DNA of 64,000 bases, from contig WHUX01000062.1 of NCBI GenBank assembly GCA_015179025.1, positions 184,001 to 248,000 on the forward strand, in the 5' to 3' direction. The notes below the pieces were generated by a model, which worked only from the letters and a program-made list of their open reading frames with translations, did not search any database and had not been told where the DNA came from. The first letter of the stretch is position 1; each line of letters starts with the position of its first letter. The translations under genes were made by a program, and so were the position numbers. Of the stretch, positions 26,090-37,867 are shown in pieces. This stretch comes from Terfezia claveryi (taxonomy: Eukaryota; Ascomycota; Pezizomycetes; Pezizales; Pezizaceae).

Positions 26090-27400
26090 ACGATGATAAA
26101 TTTTCTTAACCCAACTCTAGCTTGATTGATCTACCCATCCCTACAGATTCGTGTAGTTACTTTCTATATCCCCCATCTTCCTATTTATTTTTTGCGCTCT
26201 ATTATCCCTTTTATGGCCCGGGCTTTGCATACAGCGTTTTCCGCCATTTTCCATTTTTGAAGCGAGCAACATTAACATCCCTTATGTTCTGGTCTTCTGG
26301 TTTATCCTCTTTTTTTTTTTTAGTATATTGCTGCATCGGTTGGCAATCTGGGGGGTGGGAAAGATATCCTGTCTTCTCGTATCATATCTTGGTATTTTTC
26401 ATTTTGTTATTATCACGAACTGCGATGATGGGCGGATTTATTGAATCGGGATCTTTACTTATTAGGAAGGGGTGTTTAGACGTGAAGGATGAATCCGAAT
26501 ATGAAATATGGATTGAGTAGTCCCAATCCTATGGTATGGGATGGGATGGGATGCTTGATGCTTGGGATGGGGCGACTATCTTAAAGAGAGATAGTTATTA
26601 CTAGTGGTGGTTGTGGTAATTGGAAAGTAAAACGAGCTGGTTTTGAATTTTTTTTTTTTTCCCCCTCTTCTGGAGGTTCTTTTAGCTACTTCAGGACATA
26701 AGGGTCATATGAATCAACTATATATAGAGTACAGTCGGATTGGAAAGTTGATCGGAAAGACTAGTTCAAGACATACACCCCTGATTCTGTTTGAGGTTAG
26801 ATTACCCTGAGCGGGTTTACCCAGGTTCATGTGGGGCACCCCAAAACCAAATAAATTCAAACTATCATACACTTAATGAAGGGACACAGTGATTTCAGAA
26901 TAGATTCTCCATCACAATGACCACTGTAATAACGCATTTCTTGGGGAAAAAAAAAGTAACCGCACAAAACCACCTGCTTTTAAGTGACACGACTATATTG
27001 AAGTGGCATGGAGCCGCAATCAATTGAGAGAAGAAAAGGTACAAGAAAAGTACAAGAAAAAATATCAAAACATCGCGTGGACGACCAAGGTATCGAACCA
27101 ACTACAGGGTAACTGTGCCTCTGGACAAAAAAGAAATTCCATTCCAGTGTACTCCATTCCCCATTAAATCCCGAACCTTCCCTCCTCGGTATCAAAATAG
27201 CTATGATGCCAGTAAAAAAAAAAAAAAGGCCAACATCTATCCCGCAAAAGCACCAGGAGTTAAAGTCATATATGGCCAAATCAAATGCGCCATAAAAAAT
27301 CAATGTCACAATTACACATTAGTAAGACCCGAAAAACAGATTCCCCAGTTTCTACTATTCTATTCCAATCCCCCTCACCAAAAATTCCTCCCATTTTGGC
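26090..27400. other. Convergent intergenic region between STE11 and the ABC transporter
   Basis: It separates two convergent genes and probably holds both 3' UTRs. A GGGAT/GATG simple-repeat patch lies at 26531-26572 and T- or A-runs at 26306-26320, 26648-26660 and 27214-27227. The open frames here are low-complexity and match no family. Confidence 0.6.
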
Positions 27401-30400
27401 CTAATGGTTCTTCTCCAAGCTTTGCAAGTTGACCAACTCGTAGTATTTGCCCTTCTTCGCCAAAAGCTCAGAATGGTTACCAGCCTCGACTACCCGCCCA
27501 GCATCAAAGACGTAGATGACATCTGCCTTCTGGATAGTTGACAATCTGTGCGCCACGGCGATTGTGGTCCTCCCCTTTGCTGCTGCATCCAAAGCCGCCT
27601 GGACGACATTCTCTGATTCGGAGTCGAGGGCGGAGGTGGCTTCGTCGAGGAGGAGAATACGTGGGTTACGGATGAGGGCACGGGCAATGGCGATACGTTG
27701 CTTTTGACCACCAGAGAGGAGGGTACCCTTGCTACCACAGACAGTGTCGAATCCATCGGGAAGAGACATCTAGAAACCCAGTTAGTATTGTAACAAACAA
27801 ATGAATGGAGAAAGGGGCAACTTACAATGAAATCATAGATGTTCGCATCTATGCACGCCTTGATGACCTCCTCATTTTCGACTTCAGCTCTGTTTGCACC
27901 AAGCAGGATGTTCTCCTTGATTGTTCCTTGGTACAGAGTTGGCTCCTGAGACACAAGTGCAATATGCTTCCTGTAATCATTGATGTTGAGAGTGCTGATC
28001 TCCTTGCCATCGATGAAAACACCTCCACTGAGGGGGTTATAGAACCTTTCCACAAGGGCAATAGTAGTCGACTTTCCACATCCAGAGGGTCCACAAAGGG
28101 CAACATATTGCCCAGGCTTAACAGTGAGGTCAAGACCACGGAGGACAGGCTGGTTCGGGCGGGTTGGGTAGCGGAAGTGGACATCGCGGAATTCAATGTG
28201 GCCTTCGGTTTCCGGGAGCATCTCTCCCTCGGAGGACCAGGAATCGATCTCGGGCTTACGGTCAAAGAGGGATTTGAGTTCCTGAGCTGCTTGCTTGGCC
28301 TTGCCCATGTCTGGAGCGAAGGAAAAGATAGTTCCCGCAGACTGAGCACCGAAGATGATTGCCATGAAAACCATGAAGAACTTGAGCATGTCATACTCGT
28401 GCGTCTTCATAAGACCACCACCATACCAGAAACCAAGGGCAATGCAGAAGAACAAGAAGCTCTGTGACATGGCGTAGAGGACAGAAGACTGCACGATTGA
28501 CACAAGGGATTTCTTACCCTGAATTTCCAGCTCCTTGTGATATTGCTGCCACACATCATTCTCCCTTGTCAAACTCGCCACAGTACGGATTGCCGCGGTA
28601 GCCTCACAAGCATAACTTGCACTCCTCTCATAGGCCGCCTTGCTCCTTTTCTGGAACTGTGCGAGCATCCAGAAACGGAAGAAACCACAAGCGAGAAGGA
28701 TAGGTATAGTGGCAATACAAACGAGTGCGAGTTTCCATCCGATAGCACAGGACATGATAATGGATGAGATCAGAGTGGTCAGAACGTTAAAAATAGTACC
28801 CAGTGTGACACCAGACATGCCCGAGAGATGCGTGGTCTCTGTGGACAAGAAAGTGGTGAGAGCGCCGGCGGTATTCTCTTCACGGTCAAACCAGGATATT
28901 TCTTGTCGAAGCATGGTACGGAAAGCTTTGTCGCGGACACGGTGAATGAGGCGCTCAGAACAGTATGCGAAACAATAACCTTGGATACAGTATGCAAGAA
29001 ATTGAATAATGGCCAACATCAAATACATACCACTCCAGAAATTAGCATCCTTCCTCAATTGACCGTACTGCTCAGGTGGCAGCGACAGAGCAACAAGACT
29101 CTTTGCGAACAACACCGACTGTGTTGGGTAACCCCCCCCGCAAACAATAGAGCAAGCCAAACCAATGGCCATGTACCCTCTCTCGGTCTTGTTGAATTGC
29201 GCAGTCATCGCGATCAGCTCCCACAAGGTATACTGATGACCCTGGTCTCCTTTCCTTGCCTCCAGTGCCACGCTGCTCTTGGATTTCGAGGAGTGTGTCT
29301 TTTCCAGCTTATAGGCAACCTTCTCGCCATCGGGGTCATGGGCCAAGAGTTCACTTTTTTCAGTTGCAATACGTTCAAGCTTCTCACTTTCTATTTCATT
29401 TCGTTCTTCATGAGCAGTTTCAGCAGCAATTCGCTGCGCTTCAACCAAATTATAGTAAGCGGCTTTTCTCTCGAGAAGCTCATCATGGGTGCCTTGTTCG
29501 ACGATCTCTCCTTTGGTCATCACAACAATATTATCCGCAGTCTTGATAGTTGAGAGTCTGTGGGCAATAACAATGGTAGTCCTTCCTTGGCTGGCGGCAT
29601 CAAGGGCAGCTTGAACTACACCCTCAGACGTGGTATCCAAAGCTGAGGTTGCTTCATCCAACAAGAGAATTTTCGGATCAGAAACCATAGCACGGGCAAT
29701 CGCAATTCTCTGCTTCTGACCACCAGAAAGCAGGAATCCCCTTTCACCAACATTGGTCTCGTAGCCCTCAGGTAATCCCCTGATAAACACATCTGCGTTC
29801 GCCATCTCACAAGCCTTGACAACAAGCTCCCTCTTCACCTCCTCGGGGGCGTTCTCGTGGCGGGTTCCGATAAGGCCGTGGCAGACGTTTCCGTAAATTG
29901 TAGTCCCAAAGAGGACAGGCTCCTGCTGCACAAGAGAGACATTCTCACGCAGCCATCTAAGATTAAGGTCCTTGATGTTATGGCCGTCTAAAAGAATGTA
30001 ACCACCAATAGGGTCATAGAACCTCTCCACGAGTCCAACAATGGTGCTCTTTCCACTTCCAGAAGCACCAACAAGTGCAGTGACCTTGCCAGCTGGAACT
30101 ACCAAGTTCAAATCCTTGAGAACAATAACTTCGGGCCTTGATGGGTAGACATGTTTGATATGCCTGAACTCAAGCAGACCTTGGACGCTCTCCAGCTTCC
30201 CGCCCTCTTCATTTGAAGGATCCAAAGGCGAGGTACGATCAATAGTATTGTAGATCTTTGCAGCGGCCGCGACACCAGTGGTAAATGCCTGGGCGTTTGG
30301 AGCAACATTCCCGAGAGAGAAGGAGCCAATCATGACGGCCATGAGGACAGTAAGGATGGAAGAAAGATTAGCCTCGCCAGAGACGAGGAAGCGAGAACCT

Positions 30401-31523
30401 TGCCAGAAAGCAAGCCCATAGTTCAAGTAGATAATGCACATCATGCATCCAACCATGCCCCCAAGAACTGCCTTTTGCTTGAAACCCCATTTTTCAGCGA
30501 TGGCCAAGTGAGTATCATACTGTTTTGCCAACTCGTCCTGGGTGCTGAATGCGGTCGTATTTCTGATGCTCGAGAGGACTTCCTCCGCAATACTTCCTCC
30601 TTGTGCATATGACTCCAATGAAATCTTGTTGAATTTCACAATGAACCTGGAGCCACTACCCATAATGAAAGTGATTGCGAAAATAGTGGACGTAAGGATC
30701 AATGTCAACTTCCAGTTCTTAATAAATCCAATGACGAAGGCAGCAATGAAAGTAGCCAGAGAAGTCAGGGTAAGAGCGATCTTTTCTGAGATACCCTCCT
30801 GAATCGAGTTGGTATCCGCAGTGATACGAGTGGTGATTTCTCCAGCACCAAGTTTGTCGAAAAATCCAATGTTCTGTCTAAGAATTGCTCCAAGGTATTG
30901 CTCTCGGATCTTCTGGGAGATGTGCTCTCCGGTATAAATGAATGCCACGGTGCAGTAATAAACTGCGACAAACTCACCAATACCCATGTAGACGAGATAC
31001 CTATATCACGGAACAGTTAGCTTTAATCTCCATACCATACAAATATGTATATATCAGGTTATACGTACAATACACACTTGTTCAACGTGTGCTGGAACTC
31101 GTTTGGCTCAATTGCGTTCAACATGAACTTCTGGAAAATGCCAGCTAGTTCACCAAAGACAATAGTCATGAGTGGCAAAACCGCACCCGCAGCGATGGCA
31201 GCCAACCCTGCGGTGACAATGAAGAACTTGTCGTTGAAAGTGGCATAACGGAATAGGGAGAGGTAGGTGAGGCTAACCTCTGGGATATCCAATTGGCGTT
31301 TGATGATGGCAGCTTCGTCAGTGGAGAGGTGCTTGTAGGGATCATCGTCACTGCCCTTAACGTCAATGACCTTGGAATCGAGTTTGTTGAGGCCACTGCC
31401 GTCTGTGCTGTTGCGAACCTGTATAATACCTTGGGTGTGGGAGTGGACAGAAGTGTCGTTGCTCGACGAGCTGTGCGTGAGCCGACCTGAGTGGGGCTTC
31501 TCACTCGCCATTATGGAGGACAT
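27401..31523 (-). CDS. Full-length ABCB (MDR/Ste6-type) multidrug exporter
   Basis: ATP-driven exporter of the plasma membrane or internal membranes, related to fungal Mdr1 and Ste6. Three exons: 31523-31069, 31000-27826, 27769-27401, giving 1332 residues, the usual size for a full TMD-NBD-TMD-NBD protein. A charged hydrophilic N-tail of about 90 residues precedes the first membrane domain. NBD1 has Walker [10 protein letters not shown] (about 462-470), signature [10 protein letters not shown] and Walker [14 protein letters not shown] Glu/Lys-rich linker follows. NBD2 has GPSGCGKST (about 1122), [10 protein letters not shown] and [12 protein letters not shown], so both sites look catalytically complete. 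Substrate cannot be told from sequence: it could be a toxin/drug pump or, less likely at this position, the a-factor-type pheromone exporter. Its neighbour across the convergent gap is STE11. A second in-frame ATG lies four codons downstream. Confidence 0.95.
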
Positions 31524-33387
31524 TGATGGGTCCTTGAGTTCGAAGACGATAAATCTACCAGAACGATATGCACAACCGTCAGATCAAGCAAGCCCGAGGC
31601 GTTGTCACGGCCGGAAGGATCGGTACGAGTGGGAATCTAACGTACTTTATGTCCCCAAGACAAATGTCACACCTCAAGCTGTTTCACGACTAGGCTCCGG
31701 AGGACGACTCTTCCAATGGTCTCAGAACCGTGTACTGGACCTTCTTCTCGGCTTCTAAGGCATAGAACGAAAGTGTGCCGAGTTTTGGAGAAAAGATACA
31801 AAAAGTGACCGGAAAAGAGATAATATAGGAACAGTACTCTTTATATATCTGGCCATATATAACCAACCTAACTTCCAGAGTTATAAACTCCCCCTTGATT
31901 AGCCAGGGAGAACGGCCACCCAGCCAATTCTCCGTCCTCCGCTGCCCCCCGCCACCACCATCAAGTGCACAAAGGGCAAAGAGTCAAATGTCCGGAACTT
32001 GGAGAGCCCGGCTTGTACGTTCCCCGACAAGACTTCGTACCCCCACAGGCCTTGTCCTTATTGGGGTACTTGCATGTGGAATTCAATACAAGGAAAATTG
32101 AGATGTTTGCGACCTGCATCTCGGATAGACTTGATCCGAGAGCGAGGGGCTAACAGGACACAAAGATTTATCATTCAAGTTAGGCTTACTCCTGTACTTT
32201 AAATTGTCGTTGCCAATTATGCATATAGCAGTATGGAGGATGTTGCAGAGCTTAAGCTTTGACTGCTTATGCAACTAAACCCCTCGGCTGGCGCAGTGCA
32301 ACATTGGAAAATAATCCTGGTTATCGATAGCTGATCATGTCGTTATGGGCTCACTGATTTTTGAGTTAATGAGACACTTCCTTATGAATCGATCCTGAAT
32401 CATTCTTACGTCGCTCGTCGCGTGTAGTCTGGTTGCATGACCCTCGCCGCGTGGTGCACGAGTCATTCTGCATCCATGTCCATGTCCATCCCTAACCTCC
32501 CCTTAGCAATACTGAAAGGCGAATGGCTGACCAGACTCGGTACCTAGTCGACAGGTAAGCCAGGCTATCGAGATGTGCACTCGCAATTCTAAAATCAAAT
32601 CGAGAAAATTTCACCTAGTTTTGTGCACGATCGGGGAGCGGTGTCCTACGCCGGGGCGAGTGACTGAGGGTAATGGCCAAAATCTCACGCCAAAAGCGCC
32701 CAGCGTTCCATGTGTAACCAGTCTGTTGTCTATGGGGGGAGTTGCGAGGTCACGAACTCTACAAATATATTAAGACTGGTTTATACGAGGCTACATAATT
32801 ATGCACTTTTACAGAACTTCTTCCTGGCAGAATATCTTCCGAATCACTAGAATCCTTGAATGCAAGCCCACTTGAGGCTAAACCTATCCATGATGCATGT
32901 ACGCACCTCCGCTCGTTATCTTGTTATCCAAGTAACAGACCCTGGTCAGGGTTGTCGGAGCCTAACTCTGCAAACGAGATCTTCCCGAGCAGATTTCTCG
33001 TGTACGGTGGAAAGTTTCACCGACTCTCCGGAAGCTAATCTGATTCCAGTAATATTAGAGCTTCTCTAGATTTCTTGTTGCCCTTGACGATCACGCGCAA
33101 TTTGTTTAAGGATCATGATGGCCCTCAGCATGATCGTGGCTGAGTCATTCACTGGGAATACAGATACGTATACTCAGTATTGTCAAAGGCCCAAGCATAT
33201 GCATCTAAAGACAGCATATAGGGGAAAAAATATTTACGTGGTTACTCTACTATGACCTATGCCATTGCTGATTCTTGCTTGTTCCGGTTTATACTATCCT
33301 GATGCGTATTCTCTATACTCTCAGTGGTGATCAACAATATCGTACCTCGTTTCCCATTTTGCTCTATATTTACATACATATACCCCA
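31524..33387. other. Upstream region of the ABC gene and gene-poor DNA
   Basis: No coding region is supported. The first few hundred bases contain the promoter of the minus-strand ABC transporter. The rest has only short unrelated open frames. No LTR pair or transposase motif was recognised. Confidence 0.5.
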
Positions 33388-33654
33388 CTTCCCTACCCTG
33401 CAACCGACCCGATTCCCGCAATAATCAATCAACAATCAATTTAAGCATACACAGGGGTAGTCTGGCTAGCACCGAGTACGGTATTGGGGATATCAGACTA
33501 ATATATGCATTGATATTAGGTACCTACCCCCTTCCCTACCCTGCAACCGACCGTCAACAATCAATTTAAGCATACACAGAGGTAGTCTGGCTAGCACCGC
33601 GTACGGTATTGGGGATATCAGACTAATATATGCATTGATATTAGATACTTACCC
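33388..33654. repeat. Two-copy tandem duplication (about 143 and 124 bp)
   Basis: Unit 1 (33388-33530) and unit 2 (33531-33654) share long near-identical tracts, for example CTTCCCTACCCTGCAACCGA at the start and GATATCAGACTAATATATGC near the end. Unit 2 lacks about 20 bases that in unit 1 follow the ACCGACC sequence, and differs at only a few other positions, so the duplication is fairly recent compared with the rest of this island. Confidence 0.9.
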
Positions 33655-34416
33655 ATCCTCGAGCTTATCTGCTTTAGATCACATGCGCTCTGCTGTACGT
33701 CACGCCTCTAGGTAGGTACAGTCGAGCTGGCCACTAAATAATCCTCAGTCAAGTTTTCTCTACATTGAGGTGTAACTGTTCCTCTTGTCCTTCTCCGTTC
33801 CGCATTTTTCCTATACATATGGAAACTGTGTCGGGGCAGGTTCTCAGGCCAGCGGGCTGGGGTGGGCGTGGGCGGTGCGGAGTAATTACATCAAATGCAA
33901 GAGGTCCCACTGGGAGGAGGTACACACCATACAGATGTTCCCTGGTCAAGACTGACTGGAATGGACTATGATACTTGGTACCAAAGTGTACACATACCTA
34001 ACTTAACTCTGGATGTCGGCTCCCGAAGGCCGCTTGGTATCGTAAAGCTTATAATATTATCCATACTACTTGCGGCTGATGGTGCTTGGTTCTCTTGCTA
34101 TGCAGAAATTTACTTGCACTTGTCCAACTCGATTCATCATAAAATTACGCACTGAACGGCATAGAGCGGCGCAGAACTTCACTCACACAAACGGCGCCAT
34201 ACATACAGCAATTGATGGGTCGATGGGATAGTCTAGCCCATAAGAGTTATTTAGCCAACTGCGGTAACCAGACTAGCTGCACGATGTGTTCATGTTATCT
34301 AAACCAGACTAATGTATCTATCTCTTGTGCAAACGGTCAATGTGTATTCTCGACAGCAAAACTTGTTGGCAATAATGAATTTTGAAAATGAATTTCTGTA
34401 GACACGCAAGTTCAAG

Positions 34417-35920
34417 ATGTCAGCTCGAAGAGAGGAAGGAGAATTGCGAATACAGCAGGCAATAGAGGCCTATCGGTCAGATCTAAAAGATGATTATGGA
34501 AGTGTAGAGAAGGCTGCAGAGGCACACGGTGTGAAGAGGTCAACTTTGGGGAATAGAATATATGGGAAAACTCAGCGATCATGGACTGAAGAAGCTCACA
34601 AAAGACAGAAGCTTTCAGGTTTGTTTGCTTAGCACTTTAGATTTGCAAGTTATGCTAATATACAGTAGTGGCAGAAGAAGATATTTTGGAGGAGTATCTA
34701 CTACAACTATGCGACATCAATTTTCCAGTGACAATATGTCTAGCAAAAAGGATGGCCAATGGAATCTATCAGCAAAAGCACAACCTATCAGATCTCAGTA
34801 AGGAAGAAATCGCCAATATAAAGCTAGGAAAGCGGTGGATAGATCGCTTCATGAAAAGACATACTGAGCTATATGGAAGATTTGCTAGTCGGATGGATAG
34901 GGTGCGAGTGGATAGTGTGAATCAAGCTACCTTAGAGGATTATTTTGCAAAGGTAAAATATCACATTTAATACTTGTATTAATTATATTAACTTATAATA
35001 TAGTTGGGTTCCATATATGAGAGTATACCTTTACAGCAAGGAAATATTTATAACCTTGATGAAAAAGGATTCATGATGGGAATGGCAAACAGAAGTAAAG
35101 TTATTGTACGGCGAGGGACTAAGCTTCAAGCTTTATGTTAAGATCAAAATCGAGAGCTGGTTACTGTGGTAGAGTGTATTTGTACTGATGGAACAACGGT
35201 TTCACCGATCATTATTTATAAAGGAGCAGCACACTATTACGGCTGGCATGTTAAAGACTCAGAACAAGAAACCCCCAATCAATTTATCTTTGACTATTCA
35301 GCTAAGGGGTATATTGATCATGAGCTTCCATTAGGCAGGTTAACAGATGCTTTCGAACCACAAACTGCTGCTAAGCTGGCTCATCTATAAGAATAGCAGT
35401 TGCTGTAATGGGATAGCCATAAATCACATATGAACTTGGATGTTCTTGAATTTTACAACATACGGTGGATCAAAATATTAAAGCTACCATCTCATGCAAC
35501 TCATGTTCTCCAGCCTTTAGATTTGGTAGTTTTTTCGGCTTTTCAGTACAACTATTCTGTTGAAATTGATACAGCATCACGGTTGATTGCGTTTCAAATT
35601 GCAGGCATTTGGCCTTATGATTCCAACACAAGTCTAGGATCGTTTGATCTTACCACTGCCTAAGCCAGTACAAGCTGCTTCCAACCTACAAGAAAACCTC
35701 CAAGCTCTCAAAAATACACTTACTTCACTCGGAGCCTCTTCTGAAAGTCTGAAAAGCCTTGATCAAATTCAACATAGCAGCCATCAATTAACTGCTCAAG
35801 TTGCACTGCATCAACATCACACCAAACAGCTGCAATCAGGGTTAAACAAACAGCGGGGTGGTAAACATGATCGCCGGATTCTCAGCAGAAAAGGATTGCA
35901 AAGGCATTAAAACGCTCGGC
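34417..35920 (+). mobile_element. Pogo/Fot1-type DDE transposase, inactivated
   Basis: Starts with a psq-type helix-turn-helix (KAAEAHGVKRSTLGNRIYGK), then a CENP-B/Tc5-like second DNA-binding segment (ILEEYLLQLCDINFPVT, WIDRFMKRH), then the DDE_1 domain with the first Asp in YNLDEKGFMMGMANRS and the second in WDSHKSHMNLDV, followed by LPSHATHVLQPLDLVVFSAFQ and a Gln/Ser-rich tail to about 35910. Two small introns are likely (34619-34666 and 34954-35003). A TAA interrupts the frame at 35140-35142 before DQNRELVTVVECI, and the stretch between PQTAAKLAHL (35389) and WDSHKSH is shortened and contains stops, so the element cannot make transposase. Terminal inverted repeats were not found; boundaries given are those of the coding relic. 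Confidence 0.85.
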
Positions 35921-37867
35921 CCCTGAACCCACATGCCTGAGGATACCCTGTCCTGTACCCGAGAGACCTGTATTTAGCACGCTTAATCCTAATACACTCT
36001 AGTCAATTTGGCACGCTTAATCCCCCAGACTTACAGCTTCCTGCGCCCCAGGCCATTACCCTCTCTAGAAGCTCAATGGGTATTCCAACTATTTCCAACT
36101 TGCTTTTAGGTAACAATCCAGAAGCTGGGTTTCGATACTTAATTAGGGCATAACAACTACGGGAATTAGCTCACTGTACTCAACCACAATCAATAGATGC
36201 AACAAATACGATCTGGAGTGACCAAATCGGTACAGGGACTTTAATGAAGAATATAAATGCTTCCGTAATTACATATATGAACCAAAAAAAACTCCGTTTT
36301 ACCATTGCTGCTACCTATGCAAGTTCGCCTCCGACGATGTTCACAGGTCGGCCATACCGCCTCCGTTGAAGTTTTTCCCCGACTGTTGGCGACGTAGAAG
36401 AGGCCCTTCCTAGTATATACTATACTCCTATATTATATCTAGTTAAAAAAAATCCCTACTTGGACATAGCGTCTCATCCCTATGCGTTTTCTCCGGCCCA
36501 AGAGGTTTGATTTTACTCTCTGTTCAGGGTAACGCCTAAGGCTAGTTTCTAAATTCAAACACAGTACCACCACCCAATCACTCTTGATTAGAAAAAATTC
36601 TGTACTCCTAAACCCCCCTACCCATAACCCACTTTCACTTCCCTCTACACTCACCTCCCACCTCCTATCTACGGATACGGAGTATCTATCTAGCTTACTA
36701 CATTATTTCTTACTTCCCTTTCTTTTTTTTTTAAGTCCAATTTCTGTAAGTTACATATCAATTAGGCATAGGGGGAGGGGGCAAGATATATGGTAACAAT
36801 TTGTGAAGATGGTGGGGAGTTTGAGAAAAGAGTTCTACTTGTGATAGTTTTGTAATATTGTTCATTTGGGGAACGAGGGGAATTCTCTTTCAAATTTTGC
36901 ATCTCTAATTTGGGTTTATATATGTGACATTTTCTCTGATTCTCATGTTTTAAATGACATCTTATAAGAGCCCTTCATACTTCGAATGATTTTCCTGCTC
37001 CGATGAAACTCCTCCTCCATCCTTCCTCACATTAAAAGTCCTGAACATCTCTCCCTTGTAGGCTTCTTGTATTCTTCTCCATCTATATCGATATCATCCT
37101 CTTTTCCCAACTAATTTCCAATCAATAATACTACATTCCTTATTGTATTATTGCCTCTCGATCTCCATACCTTGCCCTGATCTCTAAAGCGTTTGTTTTG
37201 ATAAATCAGATGTATGGGTGCATATGTCCCATCTGAAACGTATATGCTACTATCGCTAGTTATTCTTCCCAAGTATAGCGGGGCTTCTTGCAAGAAAGCT
37301 AGAGAGATCTAGGATGAAACAAATATAGAAATTTGAATTATCAAAGAACTTGGATTATGATGAACGAGGAGTACGTATTGAGAGGAGGGGCTATAACCAG
37401 TAAAATCCTTACCTAGGTAAGCTAAAAATGAGCAATCTTCTAGAGCTAGTAATTACATATCTATCCCCAAGTGGTACGTTATGAATACTTAAAGTACACG
37501 ACAGAACAGTTCAGGGTAACTGTTTTCTTTTCTTTTTTTAAAAAAGGACAAAAAGCCAACCAAGTATCTTGAAATAAACGTGACCAATCCAAAAGAATAC
37601 TATTTCTTAGTTCGGTAAGATCTCAAGCCCTGAATATATTATACAAGATATTATCGTCATACATACCGGTACCCACCTACCCACCCGAGAACGAAGTAAG
37701 GTGGAGCAAAGCATATACAAGGGATACACCACAGGTCATAAAATACAATCAATATACAATATAGCACCTAGTTATTGAGTATTAAACACGAATAAAGAAC
37801 GCCAAAGCTTTTCCTATCCCGTCATTATCCCATTTGTCCCGCCCCATCCGACGAGCCCAAATACCAG
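35921..37867. other. Gene-poor DNA between the transposon relic and LSG1
   Basis: No gene is supported. The motif GCACGCTTAATCC occurs twice (35976 and 36013 regions), possibly the decayed end of the pogo-type element. A T-run at 36724-36733 and AT-rich DNA follow, and the last part should contain the LSG1 3' UTR. Confidence 0.5.

Noticed and set aside
28828..29553. 241-codon plus-strand frame across the ABC transporter
   Set aside because: Antisense shadow of conserved transporter sequence.
34160..36300. Terminal inverted repeats for the pogo-type relic
   Set aside because: Flanks were compared by eye in inverse orientation and no convincing pair was found.
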